DNA of 64,000 nucleotides from Gammaproteobacteria bacterium (GCA_007693855.1 RECU01000038.1:1-64000); one strand, 5' to 3'. Positions 38,726 to 49,299 are shown, counted from the stretch's first letter. The notes: generated by a model from the sequence alone, not told the origin. Translations and numbers: made by a program.

Positions 38726-39841
38726 TCATCGACGGGTCTTGATCTCGGTCCACACCCGCGTCATGACGCGATCGAGCGCCGGCTCCCGCGCCTCGACGGC
38801 GAACAGTCGGGCGCGGACCTCGGGGGGCGGATAAATGCCCGGATGCTCGCGCACCTCGGGCGCCAGTAGCGCTGTGGCTGGCAGGTTGGGGTTGGCGTAG
38901 AACACCGTATTGCTGACCTCTGCGATCACCTCCGGTCGCAACAGGAAATCGATGAACGCATGCGCGCCCTCGACATTACCGGCGTCGCGAGGGATGGCCA
39001 GCAGGTCGAACCAGACACTGCTGCCCTCGGCCGGCACGGCGTACTCGATCTCCACCCCCCGCCCGGCCTCGGCCGCACGATCGGCGGCCTGCAGGATGTC
39101 GCCCGACCACCCCAGCGCCACGCAGATCTCACCATTGGCCAGATCGTTGATGTACTGCGATGAATGGAAGTAGCGGATGTGCGGCCGGATCGCCATGAAG
39201 GCGTCGCGCACCGGCCCCTGGTAGTCGGCGGGTTCCGCGGAATTCGGCTCGAGACCGAGATAGTTCAGCACCAGAGGAAACACCTCAGCCGCCGAATCCA
39301 GCAGGGCCACGCCGCAATCGGCCAGGCGCTCGATGTTTTCCGGCACGAACAGCAGATCGAGACTGTCCGCCGGCGCGCCTTCCGGGAAACGCGCCTCGAG
39401 CATCGCGACGTTGACCCCGATCCCGGTCGTGCCCCACAGATAGGGCACCCCGTAGGCATTGCCCGGATCGACCGTCTCGAGGAAGCCGAGCAGCTCCGGA
39501 TCCAGGTTCACGTAGTTACTCAGCCGCTCGCGCTGCAGCGGCTGGAACGCCTCAGCGCCGATCTGTCTGGCGATCGCATCACTGCTGGGCACCACCACGT
39601 CATAACCGCTCGCACCCGACAGCAGCCGGGCCTCGAGCACCTCCTGACTGTCGAACACGTCATAGACCGTGCGCAACCCGGTCTCCGCACTGAAGCGTGC
39701 CAGGGTATCGGCGGCGATGTAATCCGACCAGTTGAAGACGCGGACGGTCTCGGCACGCCGCTCCGGCGCATCCGGACTGCCGCAGGCCACGAGGCTCAGG
39801 CAGCATGCGAGCACGGCAAGGGTCCGGCGAATCGGGATCAT
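38726..39841 (-). CDS. potF: Polyamine-type extracellular solute-binding lipoprotein (PotF-like)
   Basis: MIPIRRTLAVLACCLSLVACGS lipobox; VRVFNWSDYIAADTLARFSAETGLRTVYDVFDSQEVLEARLLSG. Confidence 0.9.
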   Translation of the reverse strand: MIPIRRTLAVLACCLSLVACGSPDAPERRAETVRVFNWSDYIAADTLARFSAETGLRTVYDVFDSQEVLEARLLSGASGYDVVVPSSDAIARQIGAEAFQPLQRERLSNYVNLDPELLGFLETVDPGNAYGVPYLWGTTGIGVNVAMLEARFPEGAPADSLDLLFVPENIERLADCGVALLDSAAEVFPLVLNYLGLEPNSAEPADYQGPVRDAFMAIRPHIRYFHSSQYINDLANGEICVALGWSGDILQAADRAAEAGRGVEIEYAVPAEGSSVWFDLLAIPRDAGNVEGAHAFIDFLLRPEVIAEVSNTVFYANPNLPATALLAPEVREHPGIYPPPEVRARLFAVEAREPALDRVMTRVWTEIKTRR

Positions 39842-39984
39842 GCTGGAGTCTCCTGTCACGGGGGCTGGGCGCCGCGCGCGGTCAATGATGCGAAGCGCGG
39901 ACCGAGCCGTCAATTCGAACGCTGTCCCGCCCCTGCCAGGGTCGGTCGCTGGCGAGCTCCGACAGCGCCCGGCACAATAGGGCC

Positions 39985-41703
39985 ATGCGCAAGGAGGCTC
40001 GCGAAACGCCGGTCAGTCTGCTGCCGGCCTGGCTCAGTGGCGGGCCGGTGGCCCTCTCCACCATCGGCCTGATCGTCGGCACACTGTTTTTCGCCGCCTC
40101 GCTGTCACCAAGCCTGGTTCCAAGGACCTGGAGCATGCAGGGTGTGCTCTCCGGGCTGTCGCTGGCCGCCGGCTATGCGACCGGGGTGGCGCTGCGCTGG
40201 TGCTGGGCCTATCTGGAGCTGCCCGTGCCTTCACGGCCGGTGCAGCGACTGCTGCTGGCGCTGGCCGCCCTGGTCTGCCTGGTGGTGGCGGTGATTTTCC
40301 TGCGCCAGGCGTCGGAGTGGCAGAACTCGATCCGGGTGCTGATGGAAATGGACACGGTCGACACGGCCCGTCCGTTCCGGGTGGCCATGCTGGCACTGCC
40401 GCTGTTCGCGCTGATCCTGGTGTTCTCCCGCGCGTTTCTGTTCACGTTCCGGCTGATTTCCGCGCGCCTGCATCGCTATGTGCCCCGCCGGATTTCCCAC
40501 GGGCTCGGGGTGGTGCTCGCCGTCGCCCTGTTCTGGTCGGTGATCGATGGCGTACTGCTGACCGCGCTCATGCGCGGGCTCGACAGCTCCTTCCAGCAGA
40601 TCGACGCGCTGATGGAACCGGAAGTCGCGGCACCGGATGACCCGACCCGCACCGGCAGCATCGCCTCGCCGGTCGCCTGGAGCACCCTGGGGCGGACGGG
40701 CCGGAACTTCGTGTCCTCCGGGCCGAGTCTCGAGGACCTGCGGGCGTTCCATGGCGCGGCGGTCCGCAAGCCCATCCGTATCTACATCGGCCTGAATTCG
40801 GCGGACGACATCCAGACGCGGGCCCGGCTCGCGGCCGAGGAACTCGAACGCACCGGGGCGTTCGAGCGGGCAGTGCTGGTCATCGCCACACCCACCGGCA
40901 CCGGCTGGCTCGACCCCTCGGCGATCGATACGCTGGAATACCTGCACCGCGGCGACGTGGCCACGGTGGCCCTGCAGTATTCCTACCTGCCGAGCTGGCT
41001 GTCCCTGCTGTCGGAGGAAAACTATGGCGCAGAGAGCGCGCGCGCCCTGTTCGAGGCGGTCTACGGCCACTGGACCCAGCTCCCCCGCGAGGCGCGGCCG
41101 CGTCTGTACCTCCACGGCCTGAGTCTCGGCGCGTTGAATTCCGAGCGCTCGGCCGATCTCTTCGACGTCATCGCCGATCCGTTTCACGGAGCGCTGTGGA
41201 GCGGCCCGCCGTTTCGCAGCCAGGCCTGGCGCACCATCACCGCCAGCCGTGAACCCGGCTCGCCGGCATGGTTGCCACGCTTTCGTGACGGTTCGATCGT
41301 CCGCTTCACCCACCAGCACAACGCCCTGGATCTGCCCGGAGCCCGCTGGGGGCCCATCCGCATCGTCTATCTGCAATACGCCAGCGATCCGGTGACCTTC
41401 TTCGAACCCCAGGCGTTCTTCCGGCAGCCGGAATGGATGCAGTCGCCGCGCGGGCCCGATGTGTCCGACCGGCTGCGATGGTATCCGGTGGTCACGATGC
41501 TGCAGCTCGCGATCGACATCACCGCGGCGGATGAGGCGCCCATGGGCTTCGGGCACCGCTACGCGCCCGAGCATTACATCGACGCCTGGCTCGAGGTCAC
41601 CGCACCGCCGGACTGGCGGGCAGAGGATATCGATCGCCTCAAGGCCTGGTTTTATCTCCGGAGTGGTCGTGGGACGCCTGACGCGACGGTTTCACGCCCG
41701 TGA
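39985..41703 (+). CDS. Membrane alpha/beta-hydrolase family protein (Abhydrolase_9 type)
   Basis: N-terminal TM segments; LYLHGLSLGALNSERS, IVYLQYASDPVTFFEPQAFFRQPEWM. Confidence 0.82.
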   Translation: MRKEARETPVSLLPAWLSGGPVALSTIGLIVGTLFFAASLSPSLVPRTWSMQGVLSGLSLAAGYATGVALRWCWAYLELPVPSRPVQRLLLALAALVCLVVAVIFLRQASEWQNSIRVLMEMDTVDTARPFRVAMLALPLFALILVFSRAFLFTFRLISARLHRYVPRRISHGLGVVLAVALFWSVIDGVLLTALMRGLDSSFQQIDALMEPEVAAPDDPTRTGSIASPVAWSTLGRTGRNFVSSGPSLEDLRAFHGAAVRKPIRIYIGLNSADDIQTRARLAAEELERTGAFERAVLVIATPTGTGWLDPSAIDTLEYLHRGDVATVALQYSYLPSWLSLLSEENYGAESARALFEAVYGHWTQLPREARPRLYLHGLSLGALNSERSADLFDVIADPFHGALWSGPPFRSQAWRTITASREPGSPAWLPRFRDGSIVRFTHQHNALDLPGARWGPIRIVYLQYASDPVTFFEPQAFFRQPEWMQSPRGPDVSDRLRWYPVVTMLQLAIDITAADEAPMGFGHRYAPEHYIDAWLEVTAPPDWRAEDIDRLKAWFYLRSGRGTPDATVSRP

Positions 41704-42277
41704 GCCGGTGACGCTGGCGCGGGCCCTGCTCGGCCAGGTGCTGGTGCGGGTGCTCGACGACGGTGAACGGCTTGCCGGGCGCATCGTCGAAACCGAAGCC
41801 TACCTCGGCGTGATCGATCGCGCCGCCCACACCTATGGCGGGCGGCGCACACCCCGTACCGAGTCGATGTGGGGCCCGGCGGGCCATGCCTACATCTATT
41901 TTCTCTACGGTATGCATCACTGCATGAATGTCGTGGCCGAAGGCCCCGGACAGCCGACCGCGGTGCTGATCCGGGCCCTGGAGCCGCTGGAGGGGATCGC
42001 GCGCATGCGCAGGCACCGTGCCGGACGTATCCCGCCCCCCCGGCTGCGCGACACCGACCTGTGCTCCGGCCCGGCCAAGCTGGCCCAGGCCCTGGCGCTG
42101 GATCGGCACCTCGATGGCACCGACCTGGTCGACGGCGACCGGCTATTCCTGGAGCGCGGCCGACGCGTGCGCGCCGAGGACATCCTCGCAGGGCCACGCA
42201 TCGGCATCGCCTATGCCGGCGACTGGGCACTGAAGCCGCTGCGCTTCACCCTGCGCGGCAATCCGCACGTCAGCTGA
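41669..42277 (+). CDS. DNA-3-methyladenine glycosylase (AAG/Mpg family)
   Basis: GTG start (41663 or 41669); GRIVETEAYLGVIDRAAHTYGGRRTPRTESMWGPAGHAYIYFLYGMHHCMNVV. Confidence 0.92.
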   Translation: MGRLTRRFHAREPVTLARALLGQVLVRVLDDGERLAGRIVETEAYLGVIDRAAHTYGGRRTPRTESMWGPAGHAYIYFLYGMHHCMNVVAEGPGQPTAVLIRALEPLEGIARMRRHRAGRIPPPRLRDTDLCSGPAKLAQALALDRHLDGTDLVDGDRLFLERGRRVRAEDILAGPRIGIAYAGDWALKPLRFTLRGNPHVS

Positions 42278-43226
42278 GCCTGTTCGACTCGATCGCCGCG
42301 GAGGTGCTCACCAGCTCACCACACGCCAGAACATCTTCCGCGGATCGATCCGTAGACTCGCCAGTCACCCGTGCAATGAAGGCGGCGACATCCTGGTCAC
42401 TGCGACCCGCGAACGACAGCGGCGGAGCCAGCGCCGCAGCAATCCGCATATGCCCCACACCGGGGTAGACAATCACCTCGGCCGTGCCACCAGCCTCGCA
42501 CAACCGGTCGAACAGCTGACGACTGTTCTCGGCCGAGACCACGCGATCATTCTCACCGTGCAGCAGCAAGGCCGGGGGCGCATCGCCACGTGCGAAGTTC
42601 ATCGGCTGGCTGTCGCCCTGGCCATCGTCGGCAGCGAAGATCTCGGCCAGGCGTCCGCTGTCGGTATCGAACCGGTAGGGGCCGGCCAGCCCGATCAGGC
42701 CACGCGGTATGGCACGGGTGACCCCCTGGGCCAGGAGATAGCGTTCGTCCAGCGCCAGCAGCGCGGCGATGTGCGCGCCGGCCGAGTGGCCCATGACCAG
42801 TACCTGGTCCGGGTCGCCGCCGAACGCCTCGATATGCTGCTCGACCCAGGCCAGCACGGCAGCCCCATCTTCGACAAAGCCGGGAAACCGCACCTCCGGA
42901 TACACCCGGTAATCCGGCACCACCGCCACCACGCCGAGATCCGCGAGGTAGCTGCCCACGAACGCGTACTTGCCGCGATCACCGCGTTGCCAGGAGCCGC
43001 CATAGAAAAACACCACCACGGGCGAGCCCGTTGCGGCGGTCGCTTCGTTGGGACGGTAGATGTCGAGCTGCTGGCGAGGATGCGTGCCGTAGGCGATTGC
43101 CGGGGCGCGCTCGAGATGGGAGGTCGGGCTGAGGGTCGAGACCACCCGCGTGGGGCTGCAACCGGCGGTCAGCAGTGACGCCGCCAGCAGGCCGATGCCC
43201 GCCCAGACCAGGGACGGCGAAGGCAT
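42270..43226 (-). CDS. Alpha/beta hydrolase (carboxylesterase-like lipoprotein)
   Basis: Lipobox LLTAGCSPT; VVVFFYGGSWQRGDRGKY, VLVMGHSAGAHIAALLALDERYL. Confidence 0.9.
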   Translation of the reverse strand: MPSPSLVWAGIGLLAASLLTAGCSPTRVVSTLSPTSHLERAPAIAYGTHPRQQLDIYRPNEATAATGSPVVVFFYGGSWQRGDRGKYAFVGSYLADLGVVAVVPDYRVYPEVRFPGFVEDGAAVLAWVEQHIEAFGGDPDQVLVMGHSAGAHIAALLALDERYLLAQGVTRAIPRGLIGLAGPYRFDTDSGRLAEIFAADDGQGDSQPMNFARGDAPPALLLHGENDRVVSAENSRQLFDRLCEAGGTAEVIVYPGVGHMRIAAALAPPLSFAGRSDQDVAAFIARVTGESTDRSAEDVLACGELVSTSAAIESNRLS

Positions 43227-43230
43227 GCGC

Positions 43231-43833
43231 TTACAGGCGCCCACGTATGCTGCGGATCGCCCGACCGACGAACGGCAGGTGCTCGAAGAAATTGCCGCCC
43301 GAATCCCAGAAGTCCTTGTGGATCAGCAGTCGCCCCTGCTCGTCGAAACGGAACTGCGACACCCCATAGGAGACCAGCGGCTCATCGGCCAGGCGCGGCG
43401 CCTCGATGGTCATGCGCCAGCGGACATAGACATCCATCCCGGTGGCCGCGTAGGACAGGAACTCCACGCGCACGGCATCGGTATTGCCGGCCGTCTCATA
43501 AAAATACTCTTCGATGGCCTCGGCGCCGGTGATCACCTTCAGGGTGTCGTTCAGGTAGCCATCAGGCGCGTAGGTCTCGCGTGTCAGGTCGCGTACCGAC
43601 TCCTGGGTGATGTCCCTGAAATACGCCTCGGCGCGCGCCACGAACGCAGCAAGTCGCTCGGGGTCCTGGTCGAGATCAGCAACGGCCTGCGCTTCGCTGG
43701 CGACCAGCGCCTGCTCGTAACTGGCGATCAGCTCCGCGCTGCCCACGCCGGGGCCGGCGCAGCCCGTCAACGCGCCGCCGAGCAGGGCAAGCATGCCTCC
43801 GGCCAACCACCCCTTCCGGTCTCTGATGTACAT
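43231..43833 (-). CDS. NTF2/SnoaL-like lipoprotein
   Basis: Lipobox LLGGALTGCAGPG; YFRDITQESVRDLTRETYAPDGYLNDTLKVITGAEAIEEYFYETAGN. Confidence 0.7.
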   Translation of the reverse strand: MYIRDRKGWLAGGMLALLGGALTGCAGPGVGSAELIASYEQALVASEAQAVADLDQDPERLAAFVARAEAYFRDITQESVRDLTRETYAPDGYLNDTLKVITGAEAIEEYFYETAGNTDAVRVEFLSYAATGMDVYVRWRMTIEAPRLADEPLVSYGVSQFRFDEQGRLLIHKDFWDSGGNFFEHLPFVGRAIRSIRGRL

Positions 43834-43958
43834 GGTGTTCCCCTTTGTCTCGAGCGTCTTGTTCATTGGCAGCGTGGACTGGCCTGCCCGCAGGCCGGGT
43901 GACCATTCCGTCGGACTTCTGTTATGGTCTCATCGTGTTCAGGTGACCGGGAGTTCTC

Positions 43959-44141
43959 ATGGGTCTCGAAATCGGCGGCATTCTGGGTCTGCTATGGCTG
44001 GTCCTGGTGATCTACGCCATCGTCAAGACCGTCGACAGTGGCGCCACCACCGGTGCCAAGGTTCTCTGGATCGTCCTGATTCTCGTTCTGCCGGTGATCG
44101 GTGTGATCCTCTGGCTGCTGCTCGGTCCCAAGCGGCGCTAG
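43959..44141 (+). CDS. PLDc_N-domain small membrane protein
   Basis: 60 aa: MGLEIGGILGLLWLVLVIYAIVKTVDSGATTGAKVLWIVLILVLPVIGVILWLLLGPKRR. Confidence 0.85.
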   Translation: MGLEIGGILGLLWLVLVIYAIVKTVDSGATTGAKVLWIVLILVLPVIGVILWLLLGPKRR

Positions 44142-44165
44142 TGCACATGATAAGGAAACCGTAAA

Positions 44166-44197
44166 CAGGACGCTGCGCTCAAAGGCGCAGCGTCCTG
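44166..44197. terminator. Perfect 13-bp hairpin between convergent genes
   Basis: CAGGACGCTGCGC-TCAAAG-GCGCAGCGTCCTG; weak T-runs on either side. Confidence 0.65.
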
Positions 44198-44258
44198 ATG
44201 TTTCCGGTGACCTGCGGACAAAAAACTCTCCTGCCCGCGGCACGTTGGCCACACATCG

Positions 44259-44756
44259 TTACGGCAGAATCACCTGGTCGATGACGTGAATGACGCCGTT
44301 GCTGGCTTCGACGTCGGCCTGGATGACCGTTGCGCCGTCGATTTTCACCGCGCCATCTTCGACCGCAATGGTGACGCTGGCGCCATTCACGGTCTCCGCC
44401 GAGGTGAGATTCACCACGTCCGCCGCCATCACCTTACCGGCCACCACATGATAGGTCAGGATCGCGACCAGCTGATCGCGGTTTTCCGGCTGCAGCAGGC
44501 TCTCGACCGTGCCCTCGGGCAGCGCCGCGAAGGCCTCGTCGGTCGGCGCGAAGACAGTGAACGGACCCTCGCCCTGCAGCGTTTCCACCAGACCGGCAGC
44601 CTGCACCGCAGCCACCAGCGTCTCGAAGGCCCCGGCTGCAACCGCCGTCTCGACGATGTCCTGGCCGTGATCGTGCGCGTCGTGCGCCTTAACGGCGGGG
44701 CTGCCGGCGAGCATCATCACCGCAGCAAACGCCATCACACCTGTCATGATCTTCAT
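44259..44756 (-). CDS. Fasciclin-domain secreted protein
   Basis: [24 protein letters not shown] signal; [41 protein letters not shown]. Confidence 0.94.
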   Translation of the reverse strand: MKIMTGVMAFAAVMMLAGSPAVKAHDAHDHGQDIVETAVAAGAFETLVAAVQAAGLVETLQGEGPFTVFAPTDEAFAALPEGTVESLLQPENRDQLVAILTYHVVAGKVMAADVVNLTSAETVNGASVTIAVEDGAVKIDGATVIQADVEASNGVIHVIDQVILP

Positions 44757-44856
44757 ATAGTGCTCTCCGTGTAAATTGGGTTGGGTCATCCTGCACGCCA
44801 TCCACTGACGTCACCCACCACTACGCGCGGGAGGTACAGTCGGATGCAGACCGGGT

Positions 44857-45858
44857 TCAGACAGCCCAGGCCGGCGCCGGCCCGAGCCGGGCGCGATCAT
44901 GCGGTCGATCGAGGTCGAGTACCGGCCCCCGCGGCACGACCCGCGTGGGATTGATCATGTCATGGCTGTAGTAGTAATGCGTCTTGATGTGGTCCATGAC
45001 CACCGTGTCGGCCACGCCCGGCAGCTGGTAGAGATCGCGCAGATAGTTCGAGAGCGCCGGGTAATCCTCGATGCGCTGGCGGTTGCACTTGAAGTGGCCC
45101 ACGTAGACGGCATCGAAGCGCACCAGGGTGGTGAACAGTCGCCAGTCGGCCTCGGTGAGGGTATCGCCCACCAGGTAGCGCTGCCCGGAAAGCCGCTGCT
45201 CGACGCGATCGAGTGCGGCGAACAGCGCATCGAAGGCCTCCTTGTAGGCCGACTGGGTGGTGGCGAAACCGCTGCGATACACACCATTGTTGATGCTCTC
45301 GTAGACGAACGCGTTGATCTCATCGATCTCGCGGCGCAGCAGAGCCGGGTAAAAATCGATGGTATTGCCGGTCAGACCGTCGAACGCCGAGTTGAACATC
45401 CGGATGATGTCGGCCGACTCGTTGCTGACGATGGTGTCACGCTCACGGTCCCAGAGCACCGGCACGGTGACCCGCCCGGTATAGTCGCTGCGGGCGCGCT
45501 GATAGAGCTCGTAGAGATGGGCCACGCCGTGCAGGGGATCGACGTTCTCGGCGAACCTGCCTGAAAAACACCAGCCACGCTCGAGCATCTCCGCGTCGAC
45601 GACCGACACGCCGACATGCTGCTCCAGGCCTTTGAGTCGCCGGAAAATCAGCGTGCGGTGCGCCCACGGACAGGCCCAGGACACGATCAGATGGTAACGC
45701 CCGGAGGCGGCCGGCCAGGCCTCATGGCCGGGCGGCGCCGCGGCGCCCGGGGCCACCACCCAGTCGCGGAACCCGGCATCCTCGCGCTGGAATTCTCCGC
45801 CGCTTGCATCGGTGTCGTACCAGTCGGTATGCCACTCGCCGTTTTTCAACAGGCCCAT
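44857..45858 (-). CDS. yqjG: Glutathionyl-hydroquinone reductase / Omega-class GST (YqjG/ECM4 type)
   Basis: ASGRYHLIVSWACPWAHRTLIFRRLKGLE; NNGVYRSGFATTQSAYKEAFDALFAALDRVE; RFDAVYVGHFKCNRQRIEDYPALSNYLRDLYQ. Confidence 0.92.
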   Translation of the reverse strand: MGLLKNGEWHTDWYDTDASGGEFQREDAGFRDWVVAPGAAAPPGHEAWPAASGRYHLIVSWACPWAHRTLIFRRLKGLEQHVGVSVVDAEMLERGWCFSGRFAENVDPLHGVAHLYELYQRARSDYTGRVTVPVLWDRERDTIVSNESADIIRMFNSAFDGLTGNTIDFYPALLRREIDEINAFVYESINNGVYRSGFATTQSAYKEAFDALFAALDRVEQRLSGQRYLVGDTLTEADWRLFTTLVRFDAVYVGHFKCNRQRIEDYPALSNYLRDLYQLPGVADTVVMDHIKTHYYYSHDMINPTRVVPRGPVLDLDRPHDRARLGPAPAWAV

Positions 45859-45885
45859 GGAATCGCCTCCCAAAGGTCTGCAAGT

Positions 45886-47196
45886 CTACTGCACCTCGGG
45901 TAGACGCACCGCGAGCGCGGCGGCGGCGAGCGAAACCAGCGCCAACAGCAGGATCAGGCCGCCAGCGCCCAGCGGCCCACCGAGCAGACCGACCGTGCTC
46001 GCGAGCAACAAGGCGATGCCGATCAGCGTATTGCTGAGCGCCACGTAGGCTGCGCGGGTCGACTGGTCGGCCATGTCGACGAGGTAGGTCTTGCGTCCAA
46101 TCCTCACACCACTGTGTGCCACCCCAAGCACGAAAAACAGCATGGCAAACACCGCGGCGGAATGCGTCGTGTCCACCCGGCCGTAGCCGAAAGCAAGGAT
46201 GCCGGCGGTGCCGGCGATCACCGCCGCAGCCACCAGCACCCACCGGCTGGAACGATCAGCCAGACGCCCCCACACCGCCGAGGACAGGAGCGAGGCCAAG
46301 CCGGTGGCGATGATCATCAGGCCCAGGGCACCGATACTGCTGTCGGTGAGCTCGCGGGTCAGTACGACGTAAAACGGCGCCGTCAACGCGGTCGACAGCA
46401 GCAGGGTACGCACGTAGAGAAAGTGACGCAGCCTGGCATCCTCGCGCAACAGGCGCAGGCTGCGCCAGGCCTCCGCCAACGCGCTCGCCCCGCCCTCGGT
46501 AGCCCCTTCGGGCTCGAGTACCTGGGCGTAGACGACCGCTGCGAACAGCCACAGCACGCCTGCCCCGATCAACAGCCACGCGAACACCGCCAGCGACTGG
46601 CTCTCCGTCCCGCCGAAGTGCAGCCAGCCGCCGACCAGCAGCGAGACCACACCGGCGGCGGACGAGGCATAGCCGCTGACCGAGCCACGCCGGGTCTTGG
46701 AGACGGTCTTGCCCTCGACGTCCTTGAGCGAGACCGAACACACGCCGCGCGCCAGCGCGAACACCACGAGCAGCGCGAGGATCAGCCCGCCAGCCACAGC
46801 CCCTTCGAAGGCCAGTACCACCGGCACCATCGCCAGCACCGCCACACCCTGCACCACGCTGCCAGCCACCCAGAACCACTTGCGCAGCCGGTACCGACGC
46901 ATCACCCCGGCCACGGCCAGCTGCGGCAGCAGCGACAGGGACTCGCGGATCGGCACCAGCATCGCGATCATCACCGCAGGCGCCCCCAGCGTGGCGAGGA
47001 TCCAGGCCAGTACCGTCTTGACGTCCATCAGCAGATCGCCGGCCTTGGTGGCGATCAGCGCGACGATATGGGCGAAGTAATTCCGGGGCTGGTGGCGGCA
47101 GGCATCGTCTGGAATGTCGCGACAGACCCGCGCGTCCTCATCGCCGGTCGCGAGGTCGTAGAGGCGTGTGAGCAGTTCCTTCGATGCTCTGGTCAT
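45886..47196 (-). CDS. MFS transporter
   Basis: About 12 hydrophobic segments; start at MTRASKELLTRLYDLATGDEDARVCRDIPDDACRHQPRNYFAHI. Confidence 0.8.
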   Translation of the reverse strand: MTRASKELLTRLYDLATGDEDARVCRDIPDDACRHQPRNYFAHIVALIATKAGDLLMDVKTVLAWILATLGAPAVMIAMLVPIRESLSLLPQLAVAGVMRRYRLRKWFWVAGSVVQGVAVLAMVPVVLAFEGAVAGGLILALLVVFALARGVCSVSLKDVEGKTVSKTRRGSVSGYASSAAGVVSLLVGGWLHFGGTESQSLAVFAWLLIGAGVLWLFAAVVYAQVLEPEGATEGGASALAEAWRSLRLLREDARLRHFLYVRTLLLSTALTAPFYVVLTRELTDSSIGALGLMIIATGLASLLSSAVWGRLADRSSRWVLVAAAVIAGTAGILAFGYGRVDTTHSAAVFAMLFFVLGVAHSGVRIGRKTYLVDMADQSTRAAYVALSNTLIGIALLLASTVGLLGGPLGAGGLILLLALVSLAAAALAVRLPEVQ

Positions 47197-47426
47197 GGGC
47201 GCGTCCCTGGCCGATGGCGCAGCTTGCGGCTGACCGCAAGGCGGTGGTGCCCGGCCCGCGCCGCAGGGCACGGACTGACGCGACCCCTGTGGCTGCGCTA
47301 ATATAGAAGGCTTAAGGGGTCGGCGGCGACAAGCGCGTAGTATATCGGGCTTCGTCATCGTCGATGGAATGACACGGAAGGGCAAGGCACCATGTCGGAG
47401 CCTCCCGCGGTCGAACAGGAGACACC

Positions 47427-48038
47427 ATGAGCTACCAGCTACCCGCGCTTGACTATGATCTGAAGGCCCTCGAGCCGCATCTCTCCAGCGAAATCCTCGA
47501 GCTGCACCACGGCAAGCATCATGCCGCCTACGTGGCCGGTGCCAACACCACGCTCGAGAAGCTGGCCGAGGCCCGCAAGGCCAAGGATTTTGGCAAGATC
47601 AACCAGCTCTCCAAGGACCTGGCCTTCCACCTCTCCGGCCACGTGCTGCACGCGCTGTTCTGGAAGAACCTCGGCCCGAATGGCGGCGGCGATCCGACCG
47701 GCGCGCTGGCCGAGCAGATCAACCGCGACTTCGGCTCACTCGACGGCTTCCGCGAGCAGTTCACCGCCGCGGCCATGGGGATCCAGGGCTCGGGCTGGGC
47801 CGCACTGTCCTGGGAGCCGATTGCCGGCCACCTGCTGGTCCACCAGGTCTATGACCACCAGACCAACTTCGGCCAGGGCACCACGCCGATCCTGGTGCTG
47901 GACATGTGGGAGCACGCCTTCTATCTGCAGTACCGCAACGTCAAGGCGGACTGGGTGAAGGGCTATTGGAACATCGTCAACTGGCAGGACGTGGGCGATC
48001 GTCTGGCCAAGGTCAGCAAGGGCCCTGCCGCCGTCTGA
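47427..48038 (+). CDS. Fe/Mn superoxide dismutase
   Basis: [85 protein letters not shown]. Confidence 0.96.
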   Translation: MSYQLPALDYDLKALEPHLSSEILELHHGKHHAAYVAGANTTLEKLAEARKAKDFGKINQLSKDLAFHLSGHVLHALFWKNLGPNGGGDPTGALAEQINRDFGSLDGFREQFTAAAMGIQGSGWAALSWEPIAGHLLVHQVYDHQTNFGQGTTPILVLDMWEHAFYLQYRNVKADWVKGYWNIVNWQDVGDRLAKVSKGPAAV

Positions 48039-48061
48039 TCCGGGCCGCCCTGAGCGCCTCC

Positions 48062-48090
48062 AAAAAGCGGCCTGCGGGCCGCTTTTTTTA
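48062..48090 (+). terminator. Rho-independent terminator downstream of SOD
   Basis: AAAAAGCGGCCTGCGGGCCGCTTTTTTT. Confidence 0.9.
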
Positions 48091-48110
48091 TGCGTCCTAT
48101 TGTGGGTGAC

Positions 48111-49298
48111 TCACTGCAACAGGGCCCGCTCGCAGGCCAGCGCGTCGAGCAGGCGCGCGATGTCCTCGTCGTTGTTATAGAAGTGAAACGAAGCGCGCAC
48201 GTTGCCATCGCGGCAGGAGGTCACGATCCCGTGGCGCGCCAGCGCCGCCACCAGTGCCGCATCGTCACGGGCCCGGATCGCCACCGTCGCGCCGCGCCGC
48301 GCGGGCGCCGCCGGCGTGGCCACCGCCACCCCCTGGTCGGCCAGCGCCGCCAGGCATCGGGTCACCAGCGCCTCGACCCTGGCACCGATCGCCGCGAGCC
48401 CGATGTGATCGAGGATCGCCGCCCCGGCGGCGGCCGCCTGGAAGGCTGCGACGCCCGGGGTACCGGCCTCGAAACGGCGGGCATCAGGCGCCGGCGCATG
48501 CCGCGTGATGTCCATCGCCGCCACATCCGCCTGCGCCAGCCAACCGGTCGCCAGCGGCTCGAGCCCAGGCACCAGCGCATGACGCACGAACATGAAGCCC
48601 GTACCCGAGGTGCCGAGCAGGTACTTCATCATCCCGCCCACGGCAAAATCGACACCCAGCGCGGCGAGATCCAGCGGTTCCGCACCCACCGACTGATAAC
48701 AGTCCAGCAGCACGCGCGCGCCGCGGGCATGGGCCAGCTCGGCGATCGCCGGGATATCGAGGCGTGCGCCGTTGCGATAGCAGACGTGGGTCACGGCCAC
48801 CAACGCTGTGTGCTCATCGATCAGGCGTTCGAAATGCGCAAGCGGCACCTCGTCGCCCGCCGCCGTGGTCGGCACATGCACCACTTCGACGCCGCGACGG
48901 GCCTGGGCATGCCAGATCTGGGCGCTGGTCGGAAATTCGAAATCGCTGACCACCACCCGACGCCGGTCGCCGACGAAGTCGAGCGCACTGGCCAGACTGT
49001 TGAGCCCGGCCGAGGCCGAGGCGGTCAGCGCAAGCTCACCGGGCTTCACACCCAGCAGCCCGGCCAGCGAGGCCCGCAGGGCTTCGAGTCGGCCGAGCCA
49101 CAGTCCCCAGTCCGCCCCTTCGTGCATGCGCAGTTCGAGGTAGTCCTCGATGGCCGCGCGCACCGGCAGCGACAGGGCACCGCAGGAACCTGAGTTCAGA
49201 TAGGTCCGCCGCCCGAGCACGGGGAACTGCGCCCGCCAGCCTGCCCAATCGGCGGGTGCCGGCCAGGCGCTGCGTGACGGCCAGGTCTCGTGTCCCAC
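48111..49298 (-). CDS. Class-V PLP aminotransferase / kynureninase-like enzyme
   Basis: GTG start 1 nt after upstream stop; YLNSGSCGALSLPVRAAIEDYL, LLDCYQSVGAEPLDLAALGVDFAVGGMMKYLLGTSGTGFMFVR (PLP Lys). Confidence 0.82.
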   Translation of the reverse strand: MGHETWPSRSAWPAPADWAGWRAQFPVLGRRTYLNSGSCGALSLPVRAAIEDYLELRMHEGADWGLWLGRLEALRASLAGLLGVKPGELALTASASAGLNSLASALDFVGDRRRVVVSDFEFPTSAQIWHAQARRGVEVVHVPTTAAGDEVPLAHFERLIDEHTALVAVTHVCYRNGARLDIPAIAELAHARGARVLLDCYQSVGAEPLDLAALGVDFAVGGMMKYLLGTSGTGFMFVRHALVPGLEPLATGWLAQADVAAMDITRHAPAPDARRFEAGTPGVAAFQAAAAGAAILDHIGLAAIGARVEALVTRCLAALADQGVAVATPAAPARRGATVAIRARDDAALVAALARHGIVTSCRDGNVRASFHFYNNDEDIARLLDALACERALLQ

Positions 49299-49299
49299 C

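Noticed and set aside
35892-39841. potFGHI-like ABC transporter as a novel system
   Set aside because: Standard gene order and motifs for polyamine-type importers; substrate uncertain but nothing unusual seen
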